DNA from: Paraburkholderia fynbosensis
Lineage (GTDB): Bacteria; Pseudomonadota; Gammaproteobacteria; Burkholderiales; Burkholderiaceae
Length of the DNA: 64,000 nt
Assembly: GCF_902859935.1 (NCBI RefSeq)
Contig: NZ_CADIKI010000004.1
Span: 124,001 to 188,000, forward strand
Direction: 5' to 3'
Shown: in pieces, positions 27,297 through 36,433 of the stretch
Layout: every line of letters starts with the position of its first letter
Position numbering within the stretch: position 1 is the first letter of the stretch
Translations under genes and position numbers: made by a program
The notes under the pieces: model-generated
Seen by the model: only the letters and a program-made list of their open reading frames with translations
Databases searched by the model: none
Told to the model about the DNA's origin: nothing

Positions 27297-28625
27297 ATGG
27301 AGACACCGATGAAAGTCGTAGAGGAACAAACATTAGCGGCGCGAAACCCGGCGTACGCGGATTCCACGAAACGCACGAGGGTGCGCTACGTCGTGCTCTC
27401 GATGTTGCTCGTCGCCACCATCCTCAATTATGTGGACCGGTCGGCGCTGGGCATCGTTGCGCCGAGCCTGTCGAAGAGCCTCTCGCTCAACAAGATGCAG
27501 ATGGGCGAGCTATTCGCGGCATTCGGCTTCGCCTATTCGATCGCGCTCGTGCCCGGCGGCGTGCTGACCGACGTTCTCGGTTCGCGCCTCGCCTATGCGC
27601 TGTCACTTGTCGGCTGGTCGTTCGCCACGCTGACGCAAGGCCTCGCGACCGGCTATCACATGCTGCTCGGCTCGCGGCTCGCCACCGGCGCAATGGAAGC
27701 CCCCGCGTTTCCTTCGAACGCGCGCGCCGTGACGTTGTGGTTTCCCGCCCGGGAACGCGGCTTCGCAACCAGCGTCTACGTGATGGGGCAATACATCGGA
27801 ACGCCCTTGTTTACCGGCCTGTTGTTGTGGATCTCCGCCGCGTACGGTTGGCGTACGGTGTTTTTCGTTACGGGCGGCTTCGGCATTCTGTTCAGTCTGA
27901 TCTGGTATTGGGTTTATCGCGATCCGCATCGCCACGCCGGCGTGAATGCCGCCGAGATGGAATACATCAATGAAGGCTCCACGGCCGCGCGCAAGCCGCG
28001 CGAGAAGTTCGACTGGCGCATGGCGCTCAAGCTGCTCAGCTATCGGCAGATTCTCGCCATCTGTCTCGGGAAGTTCTGCAATAACACCCTGCTGGTCTTC
28101 TTCACCACGTGGTTCATGACGTATCTGATCGAAGCGCGCCACATGTCGATGATCAAGGTCGGCATTTTCCAGGCACTGCCTTTTATCGGCGCGACGATCG
28201 GGATTCTCGCTGCGGGCTCCCTGTCGGACTTTTTCATCCGGCGCGGGGTGTCGATTTCCACCGCGCGCAAGGCTCCGTTGATCATAGGCACGCTGCTCGG
28301 CGCGTCGATCGTGCTCGTGAATTTCGTCGAGTCGAACGAAGTGGTGATCGCCATCCTGACCGTTGCGTTCTTCGCGCAAGGTGTCGGGTCCATGTCGTGG
28401 GCCGCGGTCTCTGAAATCGCACCGCGACAGTACGTGGGACTGACCAGCAGTATCACCAGCCTCGCGGCCAATATCGCGGGCGTCACCACGCCGCTCATGA
28501 TCGGCTACATCACCCAGCACACGGGCCACTTCTATTGGGCCCTCAATCTGATGGGCGCGATATGCCTGCTCGGCACGCTGTCGTACTCCGTGCTGCTGGG
28601 GAAGCTTTCCCGCATCGAACTGTGA
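27297..28625 (+). CDS. MFS transporter (organic-anion:cation symporter type)
   Basis: 442 residues, 12 predicted helices. The sequence NYVDRSALGIVAPSLSKSL in helix 1 and PSNARAVTLWFPARERGFA after helix 4 are typical of the anion:cation symporter group that imports hexuronates, glucarate, phthalates and similar acids. An ATG at 27309 with GGAG 6 bases upstream is an alternative start. It follows the SDR by 42 bp and precedes the VOC gene by 26 bp, an operon arrangement. Confidence 0.88.
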   Translation: METPMKVVEEQTLAARNPAYADSTKRTRVRYVVLSMLLVATILNYVDRSALGIVAPSLSKSLSLNKMQMGELFAAFGFAYSIALVPGGVLTDVLGSRLAYALSLVGWSFATLTQGLATGYHMLLGSRLATGAMEAPAFPSNARAVTLWFPARERGFATSVYVMGQYIGTPLFTGLLLWISAAYGWRTVFFVTGGFGILFSLIWYWVYRDPHRHAGVNAAEMEYINEGSTAARKPREKFDWRMALKLLSYRQILAICLGKFCNNTLLVFFTTWFMTYLIEARHMSMIKVGIFQALPFIGATIGILAAGSLSDFFIRRGVSISTARKAPLIIGTLLGASIVLVNFVESNEVVIAILTVAFFAQGVGSMSWAAVSEIAPRQYVGLTSSITSLAANIAGVTTPLMIGYITQHTGHFYWALNLMGAICLLGTLSYSVLLGKLSRIEL

Positions 28626-28651
28626 TGCTTTTGACTTTCCGGTGAAATCGA

Positions 28652-29044
28652 ATGATTGAATTCAAGTGGGACCATCTGCAATTGTGTTCGGCGGACGCCG
28701 AGGCGACCGCCGCATGGTTTGCACGCTGCTTGAACGCCGAAATCGTGCGGCGCCCGGGACGGGTGGATTTACGCATCGGCGGCATCAACCTGTTCATCAC
28801 ACCAGTGGCGAGCGCGCCAACCGCGCGGCCTGCTCATGGCGAGCGCAAGCAGGGCATCGATCATTTCGGGGTGACCGTGGATGATCTCGATGCCGCGTTC
28901 GCGCACCTGCTGGATTGCGACGCGGAAATCGTCGAGCCGGTCAAGCAGGTTCGGGCCGGTGTAAGAGCGTGCTTCGTGCGATCACCGGGCGACATCCTGG
29001 TCGAAATCCTGGAGCGACGGCCCGCGGAGATGACTTTTACCTGA
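28652..29044 (+). CDS. VOC/glyoxalase-family protein
   Basis: 130 residues. Two beta-alpha-beta-beta-beta modules: WDHLQLCSAD at the start and DHFGVTVDDLDAAF in the second half, ending DILVEILE. His7 and the later His and Glu are placed as metal ligands of VOC enzymes (glyoxalases, dioxygenases, epimerases). It lies in the SDR-MFS operon. The reaction cannot be assigned. Confidence 0.8.
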   Translation: MIEFKWDHLQLCSADAEATAAWFARCLNAEIVRRPGRVDLRIGGINLFITPVASAPTARPAHGERKQGIDHFGVTVDDLDAAFAHLLDCDAEIVEPVKQVRAGVRACFVRSPGDILVEILERRPAEMTFT

Positions 29045-29152
29045 AAAGACGTCAGTATTGACGCTGAGTCGGATCGCGCTCGCTTGCGAGGCGCGGTCCG
29101 CATCGTGACCGCCACGCTTTCCGTTCCACCGCATCACCGCACGCGCCACCCC

Positions 29153-30397
29153 ATGCAAAACTGGATCACTCTGACTGAAGCGGCTCGACAACTCGGAGTG
29201 CGCCCGCAGACCATTTATGCCTACGTAAGTCGCGGCACGATCGCCGTCATGCCGGATCCACACGACCCGCGCAAGAGCCTCTATCGTGCCGAGGACGTCG
29301 CCGGTTTGTGCCGCAAGAAGCAGGTGGGGCGCAAGCGTGAGGCGCTCGCCGCCGGGACGATATTCGGCGCGGAGCCCTGCATTTACAGCGGCATCACTGC
29401 CTTCTCGAAGGGGCGGCCGTATTACCGGGGACGGGACACCATCCGGCTTGCGGAAACGGCGACGCTAGAGGACGTGGCCGCCATTCTCTGGAATGCGCGC
29501 GCGTCCGTTTCCTTCGACATTGGGGATTTGCCGCTGCAGGGTGACGAACGCGGCAGGCAATGCGCGTTCACGTCGCTGGCGGCGCTCGCGGCCTGCGGGC
29601 ACTCGACCCTCGGACGCACCGACAGCGCACTGCATGTCGAGGCCGGCCGGCTCGTGGCGCTCATTGCGCAAGCGTTTGGCGCGCGATGTGACACGACTGC
29701 ACGACTGACACATGAACGGCTCGCGCTCGGTTGGGGCCAGGACCGCGACGGCGCCGAACTCATCCGCAGGGCCATGGTTCTCGTGGCCGACCATGAGATG
29801 ACGAGTTCGGCGTTCGCCGCGAGGATTACCGCCTCCACCGGCGCATCGTTGCCGGGTTGCCTGCTCACGGGACTCGCGACTGTTTCAGGGCCTTTGCACG
29901 GCGATGCGTCTGGCCGCGTGCGGGCCGTGTTCGACGACGTCGGAAGACTCGGTGCGGATCAGGTCGTTGCCCATCATTTGCAGTCGGCCATTCCAATTCC
30001 GGGATTCGGGCATCACCTGTATCCCGACGGCGATCCGCGGGCGAGCGCATTGCTCGAAGTACTGGATCCGCCGCGCGAGATCACGTCTTTCATCGACAAG
30101 GTGGTGGCGTTGACCGGGCTCAAGCCGAATATCGACGTTGCGCTGGCTACGTTGGCGGCGCAACTGGCGTTGCCGCGCGATGCGTCGTTCGCGCTGTTTG
30201 CAACGGCGCGCAGCGTGGGACTGCTCGCGCATTCTATCGAGCAGTTGCGGGTGGGCAAGGTAATACGGCCACGAGGTCGCTATACCGGGCGCGCGTTGGA
30301 GGATGCGGGTTCCGCGCTGCCGGCGGAAGACGGCGGTAATGCGATCGATCCGGTTACGCTGGACAGGAATCGCGTGTTTAAGGTGGTTGAGCGTTGA
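29153..30397 (+). CDS. Citrate-synthase-like protein with N-terminal MerR/excisionase-type HTH
   Basis: 414 residues from the ATG at 29153; upstream in-frame starts have no ribosome site. Residues 1-55 read as a small helix-turn-helix (LTEAARQLGVRPQTIYAYVS). Residues ~70-410 follow the citrate synthase fold: SGPLHGDASGRV with a catalytic His, IPGFGHHLYPDGDPRA with the second His, and KPNIDVALATL with the catalytic Asp. The usual Arg of FGHRxY is His here. Such DNA-binding-domain fusions occur in proteobacteria without established function. It may condense an acyl-CoA with oxaloacetate, act as a metabolite-sensing regulator, or both. Confidence 0.8.
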   Translation: MQNWITLTEAARQLGVRPQTIYAYVSRGTIAVMPDPHDPRKSLYRAEDVAGLCRKKQVGRKREALAAGTIFGAEPCIYSGITAFSKGRPYYRGRDTIRLAETATLEDVAAILWNARASVSFDIGDLPLQGDERGRQCAFTSLAALAACGHSTLGRTDSALHVEAGRLVALIAQAFGARCDTTARLTHERLALGWGQDRDGAELIRRAMVLVADHEMTSSAFAARITASTGASLPGCLLTGLATVSGPLHGDASGRVRAVFDDVGRLGADQVVAHHLQSAIPIPGFGHHLYPDGDPRASALLEVLDPPREITSFIDKVVALTGLKPNIDVALATLAAQLALPRDASFALFATARSVGLLAHSIEQLRVGKVIRPRGRYTGRALEDAGSALPAEDGGNAIDPVTLDRNRVFKVVER

Positions 30398-30555
30398 AGG
30401 AAGGTGGAGCTGGGTTTGCGCTCGGCATCAGTCACCACCTTTAAAAGATTACGTAGATTTTCGTCTCACGGGAACGCGTATCGGCGCGATGTAAAGGATG
30501 GCGTCCCATCTTCCCGCCGAACAGATCGCCAGATCACTTCTACCGGAGAAGATCC

Positions 30556-30966
30556 ATGTCGAACCCTTGGAAGGGGTGCTGCCTTTGCGGCGCGGTGCAA
30601 TACGAAGCTCGGGGCGCCTCACTTGCACAGCTTATCTGTCACTGCCGGGATTGTCAGCGCGCTTCGGGCTCGGCAGGATTGCCTGTCGTTGTAGTGAGAG
30701 CCGCAGACTTCTCATTCACAGGCGAGATTAAGCCTTATACGACGATCGGCGGCAGCGGGATGCCGACAACGCGCAATTTTTGCGCTCACTGTGGCAGCCT
30801 CCTATTTGGAACACCGCGTCACGCACCGGAGATCGTGACCATCTATGCCGGAACGCTTGATGATCCTTCACGGTTCAAGGCCGAATTCGTTCAATTCACA
30901 TCTGAACGCAATGAGCTGGACGGCAACCAATCGGAGATTCCTCAACATTGGGGAAGGGCTCCCTGA
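30556..30966 (+). CDS. GFA-family zinc protein (CENP-V/Gfa-like)
   Basis: 136 residues with a GGAGAAG ribosome site. Zinc ligands: CCLCGAVQYE at 8-17, CHCRDCQRASGS about 28-39 and FCAHCGSLLF about 75-84. This Cys pattern defines the glutathione-dependent formaldehyde-activating family, most members of which have unknown substrates. It follows the citrate-synthase-like gene by 158 bp and may have its own promoter. Confidence 0.9.
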   Translation: MSNPWKGCCLCGAVQYEARGASLAQLICHCRDCQRASGSAGLPVVVVRAADFSFTGEIKPYTTIGGSGMPTTRNFCAHCGSLLFGTPRHAPEIVTIYAGTLDDPSRFKAEFVQFTSERNELDGNQSEIPQHWGRAP

Positions 30967-31197
30967 CCGACACAATCAAAAATGCCGGCTTTCCGCAGGG
31001 GGCCAATCATTCTGCAGACCCGTGGTCTGCGCTGTCAGTTTCATTAGATGTCGTGCAATGCCGAACGAGTGACAAACAGACGCTCGATCGATTCGCCGTT
31101 GATTGAATCGGCTAAAGTTGCCGTAGTTCTTTTCCTGAAACTTTACTTTATGGTGGTCGTGGTAGAGTCGAACGTCTTTCATTGTCGCGTAGCCCTT

Positions 31198-31854
31198 ATG
31201 TCGACACGCATCGAATCTGAATCCGTCGCTCCGGCGGACCGTCAACAAGGCATGGGAGGCGCCGCCGCGGCGCGAAGCGTGAACATGCAGATTCCAGCGA
31301 TTGTTCCAGCCCGAACCGCTCTGGTGGTCATGCATTATCAGACCGACATCCTCGAGTTATTTCCCTCGGTCGCGCCCACGTTGCTAGCCAATACGCGCAA
31401 GCTATGTGATGCTGCGCGGGCCAAAGGTGTCAGCGTCTATTTCGCCAAGATCCACTTTAGTCCGGGCTATCCGGAAGTCAGTCCGTTGAACAGGAATGGG
31501 CAGGGGATCAAGCAACTGGGTCTATTCGTCGACGACCAGATCTCGCCGGAACTCGGCCCGCAGGCCACCGAACCGGTCATCATTGCGCATCGTGCGAGCG
31601 TGTTCTTTGGCACTGACTTGCAGGTTCGGCTTTCCGCGCAAGGTATCGATACGCTGCTCATGGTAGGCATTGCGTCGACCGGTGTCGTGCTCTCGTCGGT
31701 CGCGTACGCGAGCGATGCGGACTTCCGCCTGGTCACGGTCAAGGATTGTTGCTACGACCCGGATCAGGTCGTGCACGAACATCTTTTTGCTACGGCGTTC
31801 GATTCGCGCACGACGGTGCTCTCGCTCGCGGATGCCTTGTTGTTGCTTGGCTAG
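31198..31854 (+). CDS. Isochorismatase-fold protein lacking the catalytic triad
   Basis: 218 residues from the ATG at 31198. The fold is clear (ALVVMHYQTDIL, VIIAHRASVFFGTDL, LLMVGIASTGVVLSSVAYA). Each position of the usual Asp-Lys-Cys triad is replaced: His46 for the Asp of DxQ, Ala130 for the Lys, and Val163 for the nucleophilic Cys. A non-hydrolytic role or a different chemistry is therefore likely. It is convergent with the DUF gene at 31983. Confidence 0.8.
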   Translation: MSTRIESESVAPADRQQGMGGAAAARSVNMQIPAIVPARTALVVMHYQTDILELFPSVAPTLLANTRKLCDAARAKGVSVYFAKIHFSPGYPEVSPLNRNGQGIKQLGLFVDDQISPELGPQATEPVIIAHRASVFFGTDLQVRLSAQGIDTLLMVGIASTGVVLSSVAYASDADFRLVTVKDCCYDPDQVVHEHLFATAFDSRTTVLSLADALLLLG

Positions 31855-31982
31855 CGCAGGTTGGCCTACGCCGGCTTTGGGATGTGAATACGGATCGCTT
31901 GAACCGAATCAACGAACCGAGATCCGGTGAGTCGTCAAGCGATTCGGTGGCGGCACCGAAAGCCTCCCCAAAGCCTCGCAAC

Positions 31983-32651
31983 CTACTGCTGCGCAGTACA
32001 GACGAAAACAAGATCATATGAAGCGAAGCTATCGGGCGTTATATCGCCCGATTCACTCGCGAGCGCAATCGCTCGATCAAGCGAATCCGAATCGAGCGCT
32101 TCGATCACGAGGAGACCCGCGAATTCTCCTTCCGAACTTCGGCGCATCGACTTTTCCTGTGTGGCAATCGACGTCGCGTCGTTTTTCACGGTCATTATCT
32201 GGACGTTCGCGATCCAGTCGTTTTTTGCCAGCCTGTTCACCAGTTCGCGTCCTTGATTGCCGCGCAATGAATCCGGCAGGGCGCCCTCGAAGCGAGCGAT
32301 GGCAACGCGGCCACCGTGTCCGGCAGGGTTGCCGCCTTGCGCGGAAATGACGCCTCCCCCTCGACGAAACTGCTCCAGTGTAGGCATGATTCGCCGCGTC
32401 CACGGAGTGGGATCGTTCAGTCGTTCGAGGTACCCGGGGCTCGACATCACGTCCGCGTTGTCGAGATCGTAGAGCATCACGTACTCCGACGGCCGGCTGC
32501 CACGTCGTTTGAGAACCCGGCCGGATCGAAAGCCGGGTACGCTTACGCGCTCGAAGACGTGTTCCCGTGTAAGCCAGTGCATGTAGTCGGTTTCAGACTC
32601 GGAGGCGATCGTGCTCCAGATCGCGAGCAAACCGGTTGCTTCGTTGGTCAT
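31983..32651 (-). CDS. Probable dimeric alpha-beta-barrel protein (DUF4286-like)
   Basis: 222 residues, no signal or membrane segment. The N-terminal half (LLAIWSTIASESETDYMHWLTREHVFERVSVPG, quoted here only as LLAIWSTIASES...DYMHWLTREH) resembles small ferredoxin-like dimeric barrels of the DUF4286/EthD type, and the second half appears to repeat the fold. Function unknown. It lies 89 bp downstream of the MHS transporter in the same orientation; CAGGAAAA/TTTTCCTG (32705-32712, 32725-32732) forms an inverted repeat in that gap, so it may be partly uncoupled from it. Confidence 0.6.
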   Translation of the reverse strand: MTNEATGLLAIWSTIASESETDYMHWLTREHVFERVSVPGFRSGRVLKRRGSRPSEYVMLYDLDNADVMSSPGYLERLNDPTPWTRRIMPTLEQFRRGGGVISAQGGNPAGHGGRVAIARFEGALPDSLRGNQGRELVNRLAKNDWIANVQIMTVKNDATSIATQEKSMRRSSEGEFAGLLVIEALDSDSLDRAIALASESGDITPDSFASYDLVFVCTAQQ

Positions 32652-32740
32652 CTGCGTTCTCGCTGGTTGCTTCTCGGAAGAGGGTGGGTATGTGTGACGC
32701 CGTTCAGGAAAATGCGCGCGGCCCTTTTCCTGTGTGAGGA

Positions 32741-34105
32741 TCAGTAGGTGGCCTGGCGCGAGACAGGTTCATGCACGCCGGCAATCTCAGCCGCCGAATC
32801 AAGGCGATTCATGTCGATGCCTGCGGTCTCCGGTCCGATTGCGATCATGCAGAACGACAGGATATTGAGCGCCCCGACCAGCGCGACGAGTGCCCAAGGT
32901 GAGCCGTTGCCCAGATGCAGCAGCCACGTAGCGACAACCGGAATTGGGCCGCCCGCGAACAGGCTCGCGCCAGTGAAAGCAAGCGCCGAACCGGAATAGC
33001 GGACATTGGTGGGAAACACTTCAGCAAAAGCGACCGGTTGAATGCCTGTCTGGACCTGGGTGAAAGCCATGAAAAGGCCCATGGCAATCGCCATCGGCAC
33101 GAAGCTGCGCGTGGCGAGCACCTGAAAATAGAACATCATGATCACGAACGTCGCGGCCGACGCGAGCAACAATGCGCGCTTGCGGCCGATCCGGTCGCTG
33201 AGCAAACCGCCGCCGATCGAACCCACGATAGCGCATGCATTGGCGATCATCAGCAACATGAAGCCGGTCTGCTTGGGTACGCCGAGGGTGTTGGTCAGAT
33301 AGCTCAACGTGAACACGACGGCGAGATAGAACAGCGCGGTCGGTCCACAAAAGAACAGCATCATGCGCAAGATCGTCTTGTAGTGCAGGCGGAATGCGTC
33401 CCGTAACGGACTTCCAACCTTGGCGATCGAAGATTGTTGCATCTTGACGAACGCGGGCGTCTCGGCCACTCGCAACCGGATATAAATGCCCACCAGCACG
33501 AGGACAAAGCTCAGGACGAAAGGAATACGCCAACCGTAGCTCGTAAAGGCGGCGGCAGTCATCGTCGATGAAAGCAGCAGGAGTACTGCATTGGCGAGAA
33601 TCTGGCTAAGCGGCGCGCACATGCCTATCAAACCCGAGTACTTGCCCCGCCGGTCTGCCGGCGCATGTTCGAGCGCCATGAGTTGACCGCCGGTCGACTC
33701 GCCGCCGAGCGCGAAGCCCTGGATGATTCGCAGAATCACCAGCAGCAAGGGGGCGTAGACGCCGATTTGCGCATACGTTGGCAATAGCCCCATCAGCACC
33801 GACGTGAGCCCCATCACCGATACAGTGCCGAGCATCAGGTTACGACGGCCGACCTTGTCTCCGAAGTAACCGCAGATGATCGCGCCGAGCGGGCGCGCCG
33901 CCAATCCGACGCTGAAAGTCGCGAGCGAAGCGAGCGTGGCCGAATTCGAATCCATGGCCGGAAAGAACAGCTTTGGCAATATGGTTGCCGCGACCGCTCC
34001 GTAGAGCGTGAAATCGAACCATTCGAGCGCCGTACCCAGCGTGGCTGCGCTGACCGCCCGGTTAGCCATGGAATGCGAAGCACCTTTGTCGGTAACGTCG
34101 TTCAT
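32741..34105 (-). CDS. MHS-family (metabolite:H+ symporter) MFS transporter
   Basis: 454 residues, 12 helices, GGAGA ribosome site. The start ALEWFDFTLYGAVAATILPKL and the loop GGESTGGQLMALEHAPADRR are diagnostic of metabolite:proton symporters such as those for alpha-ketoglutarate, shikimate and citrate. DKVGRR in the first cytoplasmic loop is the MFS signature. It follows the IclR regulator on the same strand with a 159-bp gap. The substrate is probably a carboxylic acid. Confidence 0.9.
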   Translation of the reverse strand: MNDVTDKGASHSMANRAVSAATLGTALEWFDFTLYGAVAATILPKLFFPAMDSNSATLASLATFSVGLAARPLGAIICGYFGDKVGRRNLMLGTVSVMGLTSVLMGLLPTYAQIGVYAPLLLVILRIIQGFALGGESTGGQLMALEHAPADRRGKYSGLIGMCAPLSQILANAVLLLLSSTMTAAAFTSYGWRIPFVLSFVLVLVGIYIRLRVAETPAFVKMQQSSIAKVGSPLRDAFRLHYKTILRMMLFFCGPTALFYLAVVFTLSYLTNTLGVPKQTGFMLLMIANACAIVGSIGGGLLSDRIGRKRALLLASAATFVIMMFYFQVLATRSFVPMAIAMGLFMAFTQVQTGIQPVAFAEVFPTNVRYSGSALAFTGASLFAGGPIPVVATWLLHLGNGSPWALVALVGALNILSFCMIAIGPETAGIDMNRLDSAAEIAGVHEPVSRQATY

Positions 34106-34264
34106 GCGTGTCTCCTGCTGTTGTGAAATAGGCGATTGGCCATTTATTTGAGCTGATTTTTACTTCGACATACTAAATGTAAGGCCGAGGCGAAGACGAA
34201 GATCATTTCGCCTTGCTGCAGTCCCGAATGGGATTGAACAAACCGCGCGCCGAAAACGGCCGCT

Positions 34265-35080
34265 TCAGCGTCCGGCACTCTCCGTGTGGCTCGCGTTGTG
34301 CAGCGCCTGTTTGAGCATCGGCGATACTCCGCTTGCCTCGGAGAGTTCCGTCGCGGTCGACATGAGTGCGGGAACCAGTTCTTTCATTCGTTCGTCTGTC
34401 AGGCGCGACATCGGTCCGGCGATGATCAGGATCGCGCGTACCTCGCCGTTTGCCGCGTGCACCGGCGTGGCCATGGAACTCATGGCGGGCAAAAACATGT
34501 CCTGCGTCGTCGCGTAGCCGTTTTTGCGTGCGAGTTTGATCATGGGCAGCAGGGCTTTGAAGGTCGTCGGCGCGCGCGGACCGAAGTCGGCCGGCATACC
34601 GAAACCTTGTTGCGATACGAGCCTGAATGCATCTTCCTCGCTCTTGCCCGCGAGCCAGATCATGCCGGCCGCGCTGCACGAAAGGGTGACCGCGCGGCCC
34701 ATCTCGGGATCGTAGCGAATGCCCTGGCGCGCGCCTTGCGCCTTGGCAACGTAAATGAGCTGCTCACCATCCACGATGGCAAGGCGGATCAGTTCACCCG
34801 ATGTCGCGGCAAGCCGCTCCAGAATTGGCTGCGCGACGTCCACCACGCCACCGGCGCTCAGAAAGCGCAGACCCAGCGACGGCATCTTCATGGTCAGCGA
34901 GAATTCGCCACGCCGTTCGTCCTTTCGCACATAGCCTTGATCGACGAGGTCCGCGAGCAGCCGATGAGTTGCACTCACCGGCAGATCGAGGGCAGTCGAA
35001 AGTTCTGAAAGCGTTTTGCCCTCGGGCGCATTGGCGAGGTCTTCCAACACACGAAGGATGCGTTCGGCTACGGCGCTCAT
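34265..35080 (-). CDS. IclR-family transcriptional regulator
   Basis: 271 residues, AAGGTGA ribosome site. An N-terminal winged HTH (1-65: KTLSELSTALDLPVSATHRL) is followed by the IclR effector domain (about 80-255). A TGGAAAG-T-CTTTCCA palindrome stands 78 bp upstream of the start and fits the IclR-type operator, so it probably regulates itself and perhaps the divergent peptidase gene. The adjacent MHS transporter is its most likely target. Confidence 0.92.
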   Translation of the reverse strand: MSAVAERILRVLEDLANAPEGKTLSELSTALDLPVSATHRLLADLVDQGYVRKDERRGEFSLTMKMPSLGLRFLSAGGVVDVAQPILERLAATSGELIRLAIVDGEQLIYVAKAQGARQGIRYDPEMGRAVTLSCSAAGMIWLAGKSEEDAFRLVSQQGFGMPADFGPRAPTTFKALLPMIKLARKNGYATTQDMFLPAMSSMATPVHAANGEVRAILIIAGPMSRLTDERMKELVPALMSTATELSEASGVSPMLKQALHNASHTESAGR

Positions 35081-35158
35081 TGCTTGTCACCTTGAATCCA
35101 CGGCTTTCGGTCAGGCGCATCCCGATGACGCGCCGATCCGGCACAGGGCCCATATTAG

Positions 35159-35173
35159 TGGAAAGTCTTTCCA
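35159..35173. promoter_or_regulatory. IclR-type operator
   Basis: TGGAAAG-T-CTTTCCA is a perfect 7-bp inverted repeat with a 1-base centre. It fits the IclR-family consensus of the TGGAAA-TTTCCA type and lies between the IclR gene and the divergent M14 gene. Confidence 0.65.
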
Positions 35174-35338
35174 AAACGCAAATACTTTTCGAAATCATGG
35201 TCAGCGAGGCAATTCGGTTTGTGGTCCGGCCTGCCTGCGGGCATCTTTCGATGCTCCGGATTTGATACGATGCCTCTCGCGCCGCGGACGTCAGCGAGCA
35301 CACGGAGATATCGATGCCAGGAACCAGGCAGGACATGC

Positions 35339-36433
35339 ATGACCGGGTTGAAGGCCATGCCGGACAAGGCGCAGGCGTTCTTTGCGCAAGCTATCGATCG
35401 CGCCATGTATAGCCTGCTTCCGGACAGTTTCGCGGAATACGACGACCTCAAGTCGATCCTCGAGCACGGCAGCGCGAGCTTCGAAATCGGCACGGTCTGC
35501 GAGACGACGGTGCGTGGCCGGCAATTCGCGGTTCACACGGCGAGCATTGGTTCGACCGATCCGCAGGCGCCCGCCATCGGGTTTTTCGGCGGCATTCACG
35601 GACTCGAGCGGATCGGCTCCCAACTCGTACTCGACTACATGCGCGCACTGCTCGCGCGGCTCGAATGGGACGAGTTGCTCGTACGCCAGTTGCAATCGAT
35701 CCGTCTGATCTTCATGCCGATCGTCAACCCCGGCGGCATGTGGTCCGCCACCCGCGCAAATCCGAACGGTGTCGACCTGATGCGCAATGCGCCGCAGAAC
35801 GCCGACGCCCGCGTGCCGCCGCTCGCTGGGGGGCAACGGCTCGGCCCATGGCTGCCGTGGTATCGCGGCCGCGAGGGCGAGCCGATGGAGCCGGAAGCTG
35901 CCGCGCTGCTGCATGTCGTCGCAACGCAACTGGCCGCGCGGCCTTTGAGCATCGCGCTCGATTGCCACTCCGGTTACGGCTGGAGCGACAGCATCTGGTT
36001 TCCGTACGCGCGAACCCGTAAGTCGATGCCGCATTTGCCGGAGATGTACGTGTTGAAAACGATGTTCGAGCGTGCGCATCCGCATCACGGCTATGCATTC
36101 GAACCACAGAGCCATCAGTACCTGTTGCATGGCGATCTATGGGACTTCGCGTACGACCGCGCGCCCGCGCCCAACATCTTCCTGCCGATGACCCTCGAAC
36201 TCGGCTCATGGCTCTGGATCAAAAAAAACCCGCGCCAGCTGTTTTCGCGTCAGGGCATGTTCAACCCGGTCAAGGCGCATCGCACCGCGCGCGTGTTGCG
36301 TCGTCATGCGAACCTGCTCGACTTTCTGGCGCGCGCCGCCTTTTCGTCGCAGCGCTGGTTGCCGCAAGGCAATCGCCGCGAGCAACTGCTGCAAAGCGCA
36401 ATCGACCACTGGTATAAACCGGACGCCGTATGA
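35339..36433 (+). CDS. M14-family zinc carboxypeptidase-like protein
   Basis: 364 residues from the ATG at 35339 (AGGA upstream; the ATG at 35357 is an alternative). Zinc ligands: His87 and Glu90 in GGIHGLERIG, and His210 in ALDCHSGYG. The catalytic Glu is likely that of MTLELGSW. There is no signal peptide, so it is cytoplasmic. Family members remove C-terminal residues or open amide bonds in small molecules. Its stop overlaps the alpha/beta hydrolase start (ATGA), so the two are coupled. Confidence 0.85.
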   Translation: MTGLKAMPDKAQAFFAQAIDRAMYSLLPDSFAEYDDLKSILEHGSASFEIGTVCETTVRGRQFAVHTASIGSTDPQAPAIGFFGGIHGLERIGSQLVLDYMRALLARLEWDELLVRQLQSIRLIFMPIVNPGGMWSATRANPNGVDLMRNAPQNADARVPPLAGGQRLGPWLPWYRGREGEPMEPEAAALLHVVATQLAARPLSIALDCHSGYGWSDSIWFPYARTRKSMPHLPEMYVLKTMFERAHPHHGYAFEPQSHQYLLHGDLWDFAYDRAPAPNIFLPMTLELGSWLWIKKNPRQLFSRQGMFNPVKAHRTARVLRRHANLLDFLARAAFSSQRWLPQGNRREQLLQSAIDHWYKPDAV

